Source: Bacillus_CJ salitolerans
GTDB taxonomy: Bacteria; Bacillota; Bacilli; Bacillales; SA4
DNA: 64,000 nt
Direction of reading: 5' to 3'
Assembly: GCF_042680805.1 (NCBI RefSeq)
Contig: NZ_JBHUEM010000001.1
Location: 124,001-188,000, forward strand
The position numbers and the translations under genes were made by a program. The notes under the pieces are model-generated. The model saw only the letters and a list, made by a program, of their open reading frames with translations, did no database searches and was not told the origin of the DNA. Positions 33,423 to 41,142 of the stretch are shown here, in pieces; positions within the stretch are counted from its first letter, which is position 1; each line of letters begins with the position of its first letter.

Positions 33423-33626
33423 ATTCGAAGAGCACTATGGGGAAATTTTATGAAAATCAGAAAAATAAAATGGATTAATTTACCTTACCGTTCTATAATA
33501 TCCTTATCATATTGGAGCGGATCAAGATGGTCCTTATCCAGAAGGGGGAGATGGATATGGGAGAAATCATACATGTAATGAATCGGTCAATCGAAAAAAG
33601 GAAAAAGGTTATGGGGAGGAAAATAG

Positions 33627-34496
33627 TTGAACGAAATACTATTGAAGACAAACAAAGTATCAAAAGAACAGTTAGAAGAGATTAAGGGTTTAATGATAGT
33701 ATGTGAAACATTTGATGGACTAAATGTAGAAATTAGTTTAAATCCAGTTGTGGTTGAAAGTAGAAGTGGACAGTATTGCTTTGATTACCTTTTCTACGTA
33801 GAAAACAAGCTTGTTGGTTATCTAGGAGCATTTGATATTTTAGATCCATTTCATTTAGAAATCACTGGTGTAGTTCACCCAAGTTTTCGACGTAAAGGTA
33901 TTTTTACTAGATTATTAAACGCTGCGAAAGAAGAATTTAATCATCAAAAAGTAAAGGAAGTTTTACTGGTCGTTGATAACAACTCTATTGAAGGAAAAGG
34001 CTTTGTACAGTCTATCAATACAAGATTAAGTCACTCGGAATATAGCCTAAAGCATTACGGTAATGTTAATAAGGAAGATTTTGTGGTAACCATTGAAACT
34101 CCGATCGAATCAGATTATAGTGACATGGTCCATATACATGCAGAGGCATTCAGGGACAATTTAGAAGAAGCTAGTCAAGTAATTACCAACAACCTTCAAT
34201 CTGACTTGTACGATGTTTTAGTGGCAAAGGTTCGTGGAACGATTATTGGTTCCCTATCCATTTTCAAGAATGAGGGGAATAGGTATCTTTCTGCTTTTTC
34301 TGTTGCCCCAAAGTATCAAGGAAAAGGATATGGTAGACAAATTTTAAAGCAAGTCGTTCAGTTATTGAAAGACGAAGGAGTAGATTCTATTATGCTGGAA
34401 GTAGAGATTCAAAATGCAAATGCCCTTCATCTTTACCAAGCCTGTGGATTTGAAGTGGTAGCTGGTTTTGATTACTATTTATTAGGGGATAGTTAA
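33627..34496 (+). CDS. Tandem GNAT-domain N-acetyltransferase
   Basis: The 289-residue protein contains two GNAT folds. The first (about 5-140) has the loop HPSFRRKGIFTRLL (RxxGxxT variant). The second (about 150-285) has the canonical VAPKYQGKGYGRQILKQVV and LEVEIQNANALHLYQACGF. The second half is likely the active lobe with acetyl-CoA bound by QGKGYG. The start is TTG 33627 with GGAGG upstream. It lies 29 bp before an NfrA-like reductase in the same direction, so the two are probably co-transcribed. Substrate unknown. Confidence 0.82.
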   Translation: MNEILLKTNKVSKEQLEEIKGLMIVCETFDGLNVEISLNPVVVESRSGQYCFDYLFYVENKLVGYLGAFDILDPFHLEITGVVHPSFRRKGIFTRLLNAAKEEFNHQKVKEVLLVVDNNSIEGKGFVQSINTRLSHSEYSLKHYGNVNKEDFVVTIETPIESDYSDMVHIHAEAFRDNLEEASQVITNNLQSDLYDVLVAKVRGTIIGSLSIFKNEGNRYLSAFSVAPKYQGKGYGRQILKQVVQLLKDEGVDSIMLEVEIQNANALHLYQACGFEVVAGFDYYLLGDS

Positions 34497-34525
34497 ATCA
34501 AAACTGCATTTTGAAAGGAGTTTTT

Positions 34526-35275
34526 ATGAATCCAATTATTGAAACCATTCTAAATCACCGTTCGATTCGGAAATTTGAAGACCAGCCATTAACGAAAGAA
34601 CAAATTCATACCATTGTTGCATGTGCAAGCTCAGCTTCAACCTCGAGTAATATACAAGCATATTCCATCATTGGAGTGACGGACAACGAAAAGAAGAGGC
34701 AATTAGCAGAGCTAGCAGGTAATCAGTCTTATGTAGAAGATAATGGACACTTTTTGGTTTTTTGTGCTGACTTACACAGACATGAAATATCATTAGAAAT
34801 GGAAAGTGCTGAGGGAGTAGAATCTTTAGAAAGCACCGAGAAATTTATGGTTGCTCTCATTGATGCAGCACTTGCTTCACAAAATGCAGCTATTGCTGCC
34901 GAATCAATGGGCCTTGGAATCTGTTATATTGGTGGTATTCGAAATCATTTAGATAAAGTCTCAGAAATCCTAAAAGTACCCAAAAGAGTGATTCCTCTTT
35001 TTGGCATGGCCATTGGGTATCCTAGCTCAAATTCATATAAAAAACCGAGACTTCCACTTGCACATATTTATCATGAAGAGGAATATGAGCAAGACGTGGA
35101 AAAGTTTAAGAGTGAGTTACAAGCATATAATAAAGAGCTATCCCAATATTACCTGGAGCGGACGAACGGTAAAAGGCAGGATACATGGACAGATCAAATG
35201 GCAAGGATGTTAGAATCACCAAAAAGAATGTATATGAAAGAATTTATTCAGAAAAAAGGCTACGACATCAGATAA
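34526..35275 (+). CDS. nfrA: NADPH-dependent FMN reductase/nitroreductase (NfrA-like)
   Basis: ATG 34526 (MNPIIETILNHRSIRKF) is chosen over the TTG 15 bp upstream because AAAGGAG spaces correctly to it. The 249-residue length equals the B. subtilis NfrA1/Frp class. FMN-binding features are HRSIRKFEDQPL, the SSASTSSNIQAYSI block and GLGICYIGGIRN. A C-terminal FGMAIGYPS and YYLERTNGKRQDTWTDQ end typical of Frp-type flavoreductases is intact. It reduces FMN, quinones or nitro-compounds with NADPH and supports oxidative-stress recovery. A terminator follows. Confidence 0.88.
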   Translation: MNPIIETILNHRSIRKFEDQPLTKEQIHTIVACASSASTSSNIQAYSIIGVTDNEKKRQLAELAGNQSYVEDNGHFLVFCADLHRHEISLEMESAEGVESLESTEKFMVALIDAALASQNAAIAAESMGLGICYIGGIRNHLDKVSEILKVPKRVIPLFGMAIGYPSSNSYKKPRLPLAHIYHEEEYEQDVEKFKSELQAYNKELSQYYLERTNGKRQDTWTDQMARMLESPKRMYMKEFIQKKGYDIR

Positions 35276-35280
35276 AGATA

Positions 35281-35322
35281 ATAGGGTACTTCCTCTATAA
35301 TAGGAACGTACCCTATTTTTTA
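35281..35322 (+). terminator. Terminator of the GNAT-NfrA transcript
   Basis: ATAGGGTAC…TTCCT pairs with AGGAA…GTACCCTAT and is followed by six T. Confidence 0.9.
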
Positions 35323-35366
35323 TTTTCGGGAACCTTCTTCATCCAATGCACATCTAAAGGATAAAG

Positions 35367-35581
35367 ATGATAACGGAAGGTCTCCTTTTGGATAGTAAAC
35401 TTTTGAAAAAAGCTCACCGAGGAGATAAATCGGCTTTTATCACCTTAATAAATGAGCATGAAAAAATGTTATACCGTGTTGCATTCTCAATTCTACGAGC
35501 GGATACAGATGTGCCGATGTTGTTAATTTTACAATAAAACTACATAGAGCAATTAGAAGTGATGGAAGAACAATTAAATGA
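35367..35581 (+). pseudogene. Internally deleted ECF sigma factor gene
   Basis: From ATG 35367 a 56-codon frame holds a sigma region-2 start: LLKKAHRGDKSAFITLINE and HEKMLYRVAFSILRADTDV, a hallmark of ECF sigma-70 factors. It then breaks and stops at 35535. In another frame about 35524-35581 reads NFTIKLHRAIRSDGRTIK, the end of the sigma region-4 recognition segment (TVKxRLHRAxxS). Everything between, about 100 residues, is gone. A start-like ATG with MEEQLNEK overlaps its end, as an anti-sigma gene would, but that frame also dies. A dead sigma/anti-sigma locus. Confidence 0.75.
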
Positions 35582-35602
35582 AAAAGTAAGGGGGAATCCT
35601 CC

Positions 35603-36178
35603 TTACTGTTTTGACCATTTATCAACAAACTCAGCTTCGTGCCGTTCCATTTCATCCAAAAGTGCTTTAGGATGATCCTCGACGATCAAGCTATTCACAT
35701 ATTCACCATTTAAGAAACCTTCATCAACCATATGCTGAAGGAGGCTAACAAAGCTATCATAGTACTGGTTAATATTAAATAACGCAATCGGTTTATTATG
35801 ATAACCGATCTGATACCACGTCATCACTTCAGCTAGCTCTTCTAACGTACCAATTCCGCCTGGAAGAGCAATGAACCCATCAGCCAATTCATACATTTTT
35901 GATTTTCGCTCATGCATATCTTCGACCACAAAAAGCTCGGTTAATTCCACGTGTTCAACACGCTCAAAGATTTTCTTAGGAATGACACCAATTGAATGAC
36001 CGCCATTTTCTAGAACGGCACGGGATACTTCCCCCATAATTCCGATATTACCGCCACCGTATATTAATTCGATACCACGTTTTGCTAGGAACTCTCCTAG
36101 TTGCTTGGCTTGGTTTATATACTCAGGATGCTTTCCAGTGCTAGAGCCACAAAAGACACATAGTCGTTTTAGTTTCAT
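35603..36178 (-). CDS. LOG family/TIGR00730 Rossmann protein (cytokinin riboside phosphoribohydrolase-like)
   Basis: The 191-residue protein begins KRLCVFCGSSTGKHPEY and has the nucleotide motif YGGGNIGIMGEVSRAV and the catalytic PGGIGTLEELAEVMTW of the LOG family. These enzymes release adenine-type bases from nucleoside 5'-monophosphates. In bacteria they are probably nucleotide house-cleaning enzymes, often misnamed lysine decarboxylases. ATG 36178 is chosen because GGAGG lies six bases upstream; the frame extends to 36199 without support. Confidence 0.9.
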   Translation of the reverse strand: MKLKRLCVFCGSSTGKHPEYINQAKQLGEFLAKRGIELIYGGGNIGIMGEVSRAVLENGGHSIGVIPKKIFERVEHVELTELFVVEDMHERKSKMYELADGFIALPGGIGTLEELAEVMTWYQIGYHNKPIALFNINQYYDSFVSLLQHMVDEGFLNGEYVNSLIVEDHPKALLDEMERHEAEFVDKWSKQ

Positions 36179-36310
36179 GATTATCCTCCAATTTTGCATT
36201 AATCATGTTCATTTTTACATAGAATAGGGAAAAAAATCCACCTTTTATCATGAGAATAAAAAGATAATTTTTAGTTGTTAACTTGGAGCATGATTTTTAC
36301 GAAATAATTT

Positions 36311-36319
36311 TGATATAAT
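36311..36319 (+). promoter_or_regulatory. Extended -10 promoter of the alpha-glucosidase gene
   Basis: TGATATAAT holds a perfect -10 box (TATAAT, 36314-36319) with the TGn extension. No good -35 box is present at 16-18 bp, as is usual for extended -10 promoters. The gene begins about 98 bp downstream. No convincing CcpA (cre) site was found. Confidence 0.6.
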
Positions 36320-36416
36320 GGTCAGTAGAACTTTTCATAAGGGATGAAAGTGCGGGTATCCGTTTAGAATGAAAAGGAAGGCTTTTTACTGATTGCAGAA
36401 ATAAGGGGTGAAGGCA

Positions 36417-38078
36417 TTGAATAAGAAATGGTGGAAAGAAGCTGTTGCATACCAAATTTATCCCCGTAGTTTTATGGATTCAGATGGGGATGGGATTGGT
36501 GACCTAAGAGGAGTTATTTCCAAGCTTGATTATTTGAAGAATCTAGGCGTAGATGTGATTTGGATCTGTCCTATTTTCAAATCACCAAATGCCGATAATG
36601 GATACGATATCAGTGACTATCAAGATATCATGGAAGATTTCGGTACGATGGAAGATTTCGATGAACTATTGGAAGAAGTACATAACCGTGATATGAGGCT
36701 CATATTAGATTTAGTTGTAAACCACACAAGTGATGAACATCCATGGTTTATTGAATCTCGTTCATCAAAAGAAAACCCAAAACGTGATTGGTATATTTGG
36801 CGAGATAGAAAAGAGGGCAAGGAGCCAAACAACTGGGAGAGTATTTTCAGTGGCTCAGCATGGGAGTATGATGAAAAAACTGGCCAATATTACATGCACG
36901 TTTTTGCGACGAAGCAACCCGATTTAAACTGGGAAAAAGCTGAGGTTCGTGATGCAGTATATGAAATGATTCGTTGGTGGCTTGACAAAGGAATTGACGG
37001 ATTTAGAGTAGATGCCATATCACATATTAAGAAGAAGGACGGCTTACCTGATATGCCAAACCCAGAAGGATTAGACTATGTTTCCTCATTTGAGGGACAT
37101 ATGAACCAGGAGGGTATTCAGGAGTACTTGCAAGAACTCAAAGAGCAAACGTTTGCACGTTACGACATTATGACAGTAGGGGAAGCGAACGGAGTGAAGA
37201 TTGAGCAAGCAGATGAATGGGTTGGAGAAATAAACGGTAAGTTTAATATGATCTTCCAATTCGAGCATCTAGGTTTATGGGAAAAGGGGAATAATGGTTC
37301 TGTTGATTTAGTTCAATTAAAGAAAACATTAACTAAATGGCAAAAAGGTCTAGAGAATAAAGGATGGAACGCGCTATTCCTTGAAAACCATGATCAAGCC
37401 CGATCCGTATCAACGTGGGGTAACGATGAAGAATACTTAAGTGAGAGTGCAAAGGCACTTGGTACGATGTACTTTTTAATGCAAGGAACACCATTTATTT
37501 ATCAAGGACAAGAAATAGGAATGACGAATGTTCGATTTGACTCCATTGATGACTATGACGATGTAGCCATGAAAAATTATTATGAAATTGAGACGAAAAA
37601 AGGTCGCCCTCACGAAGAAATCATGGAAATTATCTGGACAAAAGGTCGTGATAATTCTCGTACCCCGATGCAATGGGACAATTCTGACAATGGTGGCTTT
37701 ACTATAGGGACTCCGTGGATGGGTGTGAACGATAATTACACCTTTATAAATGTGGAAGAACAAGAAAAGGATTCATCTTCGATCCTAAGCTTCTATAAAG
37801 AAATGATTAAGCTTCGAAAAACAGAGGATGTTTTCATCTATGGAAACTATGACTTAATCCTTGATTCTCATGAACAAATTTACGCTTATACAAGAACGTT
37901 AGGTGACCAAAAAGCACTGGTTATCAGTAACATTAGCAGTGAGCCGGCTCAATATAATAATGCTGACCTAGCGTTATCAACGGAGAATCTGGTCCTTCAA
38001 AACTACCAAGTAGAAGAACATCAAAATACAACAAGCTTTGAACTACAGCCTTGGGAAACTAGAGTCTATGTACTTTAA
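36417..38078 (+). CDS. GH13 alpha-glucosidase
   Basis: TTG 36417 is the likely start, with AAGGGG well placed; the GTG at 36408 overlaps that site. The 553-residue cytoplasmic enzyme has all catalytic residues: nucleophile D199 in GFRVDAISH, acid/base E256 in TVGEANG, and D326 in LENHDQ. DSDGDGIGDL (calcium site) and QPDLNW mark the oligo-1,6-glucosidase/maltase group. The residue after the nucleophile is Ala rather than the Val typical of alpha-1,6 enzymes, so an alpha-1,4 preference (maltose) is more likely. It is monocistronic with no sugar transporter beside it. Confidence 0.92.
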   Translation: MNKKWWKEAVAYQIYPRSFMDSDGDGIGDLRGVISKLDYLKNLGVDVIWICPIFKSPNADNGYDISDYQDIMEDFGTMEDFDELLEEVHNRDMRLILDLVVNHTSDEHPWFIESRSSKENPKRDWYIWRDRKEGKEPNNWESIFSGSAWEYDEKTGQYYMHVFATKQPDLNWEKAEVRDAVYEMIRWWLDKGIDGFRVDAISHIKKKDGLPDMPNPEGLDYVSSFEGHMNQEGIQEYLQELKEQTFARYDIMTVGEANGVKIEQADEWVGEINGKFNMIFQFEHLGLWEKGNNGSVDLVQLKKTLTKWQKGLENKGWNALFLENHDQARSVSTWGNDEEYLSESAKALGTMYFLMQGTPFIYQGQEIGMTNVRFDSIDDYDDVAMKNYYEIETKKGRPHEEIMEIIWTKGRDNSRTPMQWDNSDNGGFTIGTPWMGVNDNYTFINVEEQEKDSSSILSFYKEMIKLRKTEDVFIYGNYDLILDSHEQIYAYTRTLGDQKALVISNISSEPAQYNNADLALSTENLVLQNYQVEEHQNTTSFELQPWETRVYVL

Positions 38079-38085
38079 GCAAAAA

Positions 38086-38108
38086 GAGCCTATGCGGCTC
38101 TATTTTTA
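38086..38108 (+). terminator. Terminator of the alpha-glucosidase gene
   Basis: AGAGCC and GGCTCT arms with five T following, eight bases after the stop codon. Confidence 0.8.
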
Positions 38109-38110
38109 AT

Positions 38111-38340
38111 AAGTCAAGGAAAGTTTATGGTGTTTAGTTTATACAATTCTACTGCTAAATCCAGCTCCAGCGCCCAGCCAAGATGAAATGGCGACGATCT
38201 TTGCCATTTCATCCTACTCGAGGGAAAAAGAAAAATCACTTTTTCCTTGGTTAAATAACCTGTCATGAATAAAAGGGAAAACCACCCTTTTTCATGACAG
38301 AACATTTTCTCTGCCTTAAGTTAAACGGGGCGCCCTTGTA
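38111..38340 (+). repeat. Type A intergenic repeat, copy 1
   Basis: The element begins TAAGTCAAGGAAAGT and keeps blocks in the same order as 42948-43188: TCCAGCTCCAGCGCCCAGCC, the hairpin AATGGC…GCCATT, CCTACTCGAGGG, the small hairpin GGAAAAA/TTTTTCC, a large variable hairpin, and AACATTTTCTCTGCC to the end. The first 120 bp are nearly identical to the other copy. The large hairpin here has arms CTGTCATGA (38260-38268) and TCATGACAG (38292-38300) plus AAAAGGG/CCCTTTT, completely different from the other copy's arms. No coding capacity. Confidence 0.85.
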
Positions 38341-38363
38341 GCTTATTCTAAAAATGTCATCAA

Positions 38364-38396
38364 AAAATCCCACACAAATAATTGTGCGGGATTTTT
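38364..38396 (-). terminator. Terminator of the peroxiredoxin gene
   Basis: AAAATCCCACACAA pairs with TTGTGCGGGATTTT with one mismatch; T-rich on the minus strand. It begins four bases after the peroxiredoxin stop codon. Confidence 0.8.
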
Positions 38397-38399
38397 ATC

Positions 38400-38891
38400 T
38401 TATCTATTCTCAAGCTTTGCAAGCTCAGAAAGGATTTCTTCATTTTCAGGTAGTTCACTGATTGGGTGCACATCGATAAATCGAATAATACCTTCTTTAT
38501 CAATGATAAATAGAGCACGTTCTGACATACCTTTTTCATGGCGAACGCCATAAGCATCTGTTACTGCACCTTGTGGGTGGAAGTCAGATAATAGTGGATA
38601 TGTAATACCACCAATAGATTTTTGCCATGCTTCGTGGCTTGGTATACTATCTACGCTGATACCCAAAACTTGGGTATTTAAGCCTTCAAAATCTTCGAGG
38701 GCATCCTCGTAAGAAGGCATTTGCGCGCCTCAGACAGGGGTCCAATCTAAAGGATAGAATGCGATAAATACATTCTTTTTGCCAAGGTAGTCAGAAAGAC
38801 TAACTTCGCGGTCGCCATGAGCTTTAAGTGTAAAGTTAGGTGCTTTATCACCGATTTTGAGCGTTTTAGTTTCAGTTGCTCCTTTTGGCAT
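38400..38891 (-). CDS. Peroxiredoxin with in-frame TGA at the peroxidatic cysteine; probable selenoprotein
   Basis: Read through one TGA (38732-38730), the gene gives a full 163-residue AhpC/TSA peroxiredoxin. The N-terminal part is IGDKAPNFTLKAHGDREVSL and the active site FYPLDWTPV-U-GAQMPSYEDAL. The TGA is codon 54, exactly the peroxidatic position of the universal PxxxTxxC motif. The downstream 109 codons are intact (TQVLGISVDSIPSHEAW, YPLLSDFHPQG, SERALFIIDKEG). There is no cysteine anywhere else, so it would be a 1-Cys-type enzyme needing an outside thiol, such as the glutaredoxin domain encoded just upstream. ATG 38891 has AAGGAGG; there is none before the later ATG at codon 58. A stable hairpin follows the TGA. 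The alternative is a nonsense mutation. Confidence 0.85.
38682..38718 (-). promoter_or_regulatory. Candidate bacterial SECIS hairpin in the peroxiredoxin coding region
   Basis: Counting from the T of TGA as 1, GCCTTC (15-20) pairs with GAAGGC (46-51), TT (21-22) with AA (38-39), and CGAGG (24-28) with CCTCG (33-37) around ATGC. The apical loop lies about 25 nt after the TGA, within the range of bacterial selenocysteine insertion elements. If the closing G-C opens, a G begins the loop, as the usual rule asks. Not experimentally known; inferred by eye. Confidence 0.55.
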
Positions 38892-38962
38892 CGTACTTCC
38901 TCCTTTTATGAAAAATAAAATTATATAATAATCCAAAGAGAGCAAAGACTCCCGTTAGAATA

Positions 38963-40207
38963 TTAACTATATTGTGGCTTCATTTGCTTGCGCTTGTTTA
39001 CATGCTGGTCAGCACCAAGTGCAGCAATACAACCGTCAGCTGCTGAAATAACAGCTTGTTTAATTGGAGTTCTTCTAGCATCTCCGCCAGCAAATACTCC
39101 ATCAACACTAGTACGTAATGTATCATCTACCTTTACGTAGCCTTCTTCATCACGCTCAACAGCACCTTTTAAGAAATCAGTACCAGGTTTTAGGCCAGCA
39201 AGGTATAAGAATACACCATCTACTTCCCAGGTTACTTCGTTTTTATCAGCATCACGAACTAATAGGCCGTCAACCTTCTTATCACCTTTAATTTCTTTTA
39301 AACGATGATTCCAGAAAATCGATACATTGTCTTTAGTCTTTAGTTCATCAACTGAAGCGTCGCCCTTCATTTTGTTTGTCGGCACTAGTAATAATACCTC
39401 TTTTGCAAACTTAGAAAGAGCAAGAGTCTCGTGTACTGCTTCATCTGTATCTCCGACAACGGCAACAATACGATCTTTAAAGAAAGCAGCGTCACAAGTA
39501 GAACAATAGCTTACACCGCGACCTGTGAATTCTTCTTCACCCTTAATTTTACTACCAGGTGCTTTAGCGCCAACAGCAATAAACACACTCTTAGCTTTAA
39601 TGATTCCTTCAGGAAGCTCAAGCTTTTTAATGTCATCATCTGAAAAATCAACACTTAACACATTCGAGCGAATCATGGTTGTCCCAAAATCACGAGCCTG
39701 AACATGCATTTTTTCTAGAAGCTCTTGACCTGTAACCTCGCCTGGAACACCAGGATAATTCGCAATTTTATGCGTGATCGCTAAAGTCCCTGAACTTGGT
39801 GCCTTATCAATAATTAATGTTTTCAATCGGGCACGGGAAGCATAAACTGCAGCTGAAGCTCCAGCAGGTCCCCCTCCAATTGTAACAAAATCATAGATTT
39901 CGTCAAAAATTTCATTTGTTGGTTCTTTGAAAAATTCTTCTTCGGTTGTTTCTTCCTGCTTTCTCGGCTGATCACCTGTTACTCCAAGAGCTTTTTTCAT
40001 TTTGTTTGGTCTATATCCAATAAATGCTTCTCCATCAATAAAAACAACTGGGGTGGAGAACATTCCTTGTTCATGTAGGTCATCAAAATATTGAGGATTG
40101 TCAGTTACATTACGCTCTTCGTAAGTAAATCCCCATTCTTTAAATTCATTTTTCATTTTTTCACAGTATGGACAGCCAGTACTACTATATAGAACAATAT
40201 TTGGCAT
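38963..40207 (-). CDS. Glutaredoxin-thioredoxin reductase fusion (FAD, NADPH dependent)
   Basis: This 414-residue fusion starts with a glutaredoxin/NrdH domain (1-75) with active site SSTGCPYCEKM (C13, C16) and the TPVVFIDGEAFIGYRP cis-proline region. A charged linker follows, then a thioredoxin-reductase-like module: FAD site TIGGGPAGASAAVYASRA, redox centre CSTCDAAFF, NADP half VVGDTDEAV, and C-terminal FAD motif GVFAGGDARRTPIKQAV. Electrons should run NADPH-FAD-CxxC-Grx CPYC. The next gene, 71 bp downstream, is the selenocysteine-type peroxiredoxin without resolving cysteine, its likely partner, much as AhpF serves AhpC. A PerR-type box covers the promoter. Confidence 0.92.
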   Translation of the reverse strand: MPNIVLYSSTGCPYCEKMKNEFKEWGFTYEERNVTDNPQYFDDLHEQGMFSTPVVFIDGEAFIGYRPNKMKKALGVTGDQPRKQEETTEEEFFKEPTNEIFDEIYDFVTIGGGPAGASAAVYASRARLKTLIIDKAPSSGTLAITHKIANYPGVPGEVTGQELLEKMHVQARDFGTTMIRSNVLSVDFSDDDIKKLELPEGIIKAKSVFIAVGAKAPGSKIKGEEEFTGRGVSYCSTCDAAFFKDRIVAVVGDTDEAVHETLALSKFAKEVLLLVPTNKMKGDASVDELKTKDNVSIFWNHRLKEIKGDKKVDGLLVRDADKNEVTWEVDGVFLYLAGLKPGTDFLKGAVERDEEGYVKVDDTLRTSVDGVFAGGDARRTPIKQAVISAADGCIAALGADQHVNKRKQMKPQYS

Positions 40208-40240
40208 TTTTGTACCCCCTTAACGAGTATAACAGTTATT

Positions 40241-40269
40241 ACTTTATAATAATTATAATTAAGTGTCAA
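40241..40269 (-). promoter_or_regulatory. Promoter with perfect PerR-type box before the Grx-reductase/peroxiredoxin genes
   Basis: TTATAATAATTATAA (40244-40258) is a perfect 7-1-7 match to the PerR box TTATAATNATTATAA known from Bacillus. On the minus strand it sits directly downstream of a perfect -35 box TTGACA (40269-40264) and covers the spacer and -10 (TAAAGT at 17 bp). PerR binding would block transcription until peroxide releases it. The gene starts 34 bp further on. Confidence 0.75.
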
Positions 40270-40324
40270 GCAATGTAACTTCTTTAGGAAGTATGCCCTA
40301 AAAACGAGAAAAAAACCATCCTGT

Positions 40325-40392
40325 AAGTGATTACTCACTTTACAAACGAATTGGTAATGAGATAGAATAAATGAGTAAGTACTCACTATAAT
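40325..40392 (+). promoter_or_regulatory. Promoter and two TetR-type operators of the ABC exporter operon
   Basis: AAGTGATTACTCACTT (40325-40340; outer six bases palindromic) and TGAGTAAGTACTCA (40372-40385; perfect 6-2-6 palindrome) share the half-site (G)TGA…TCAC/ACTCA. A perfect -10 box TATAAT follows at 40387-40392, two bases after the second operator. The TetR regulator at 42242 is the probable ligand. Confidence 0.65.
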
Positions 40393-40407
40393 TGGTGGTA
40401 GGGGGGC

Positions 40408-41142
40408 ATGATTTTGGCTAACAATAAAAAAATTATAGTATCAAACGTTCATAAAAGCTTTGGGAAAAAAGACGTATTAACTAGTGTGTCCATGGATGTT
40501 GAAGAACGTGAAATATTCGGATTATTAGGGCCTTCAGGCGCTGGGAAAACAACTTTAGTAAAAATGATTGCTGGAATTGATGAAGCCACAAGGGGAACCA
40601 TTAAAGTACTAGATGTTGAAATGCCAAAATTACATGTTCTTCATAAAATTGGATTTATGGCACAGTCCGATGCATTATATGGGGAATTAAGTGCAGTTGA
40701 AAACTTGGAATTTTTTGCAACGATATATGGACTAAAGGAGCCAGTAAGAAAAGAAAGAATAGAGAAGGCTTTAACTCTCGTGAATTTAACCGATGAACGA
40801 AAAAAACAAGTCAACCAATTCTCCGGTGGAATGAAAAGAAGGCTATCATTAGCAGCAGCTTTGCTTCATGAGCCGGAAATTTTGATTCTCGATGAACCAA
40901 CAGTAGGAATTGATCCCGTGCTGCGTCAATCAATATGGAATGAATTTATCGAATTAACGAGGCAAGGAACAACTATTATTGTTACTACTCATGTAATGGA
41001 TGAAGCGGAAAAGTGTAATCGCTTAGGAATGATTCGTGATGGAAGCCTTATAGCAGTTGGCACACCAGAGGAGTTAAAGAAAAACACCGATTCTACTACG
41101 ATCGAGGAAGCCTTTTTATATTTCGGAGGTGTGCACAAATGA
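40408..41142 (+). CDS. ABC transporter ATP-binding protein (ABC-2 drug/lipid exporter type)
   Basis: The 244-residue ATPase carries Walker A GPSGAGKTT (about 46-54), signature FSGGMKRR and Walker B ILILDEPTVGIDP, followed by an ABC-2 style TTHVMDEAEKC switch. GMKRR instead of the usual GMRRR-type variants still places it in the DrrA/CcmA-like exporter class. ATG 40408 has AGGGGGG upstream. Its stop overlaps the permease start by four bases (ATGA), so both are coupled. It powers export of a drug, lipid or peptide; the cargo is not predictable. Confidence 0.9.
   Translation: MILANNKKIIVSNVHKSFGKKDVLTSVSMDVEEREIFGLLGPSGAGKTTLVKMIAGIDEATRGTIKVLDVEMPKLHVLHKIGFMAQSDALYGELSAVENLEFFATIYGLKEPVRKERIEKALTLVNLTDERKKQVNQFSGGMKRRLSLAAALLHEPEILILDEPTVGIDPVLRQSIWNEFIELTRQGTTIIVTTHVMDEAEKCNRLGMIRDGSLIAVGTPEELKKNTDSTTIEEAFLYFGGVHK

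Noticed and set aside
36200..36416. CcpA (cre) site before the alpha-glucosidase gene
   Set aside because: No stretch matches the cre consensus well enough.
38730..38945. Separate small gene for the N-terminal half of the peroxiredoxin
   Set aside because: The frame has no function of its own; the second half has no ribosome site before its first ATG, and the join is exact at the active-site position. One recoded gene explains both halves better.
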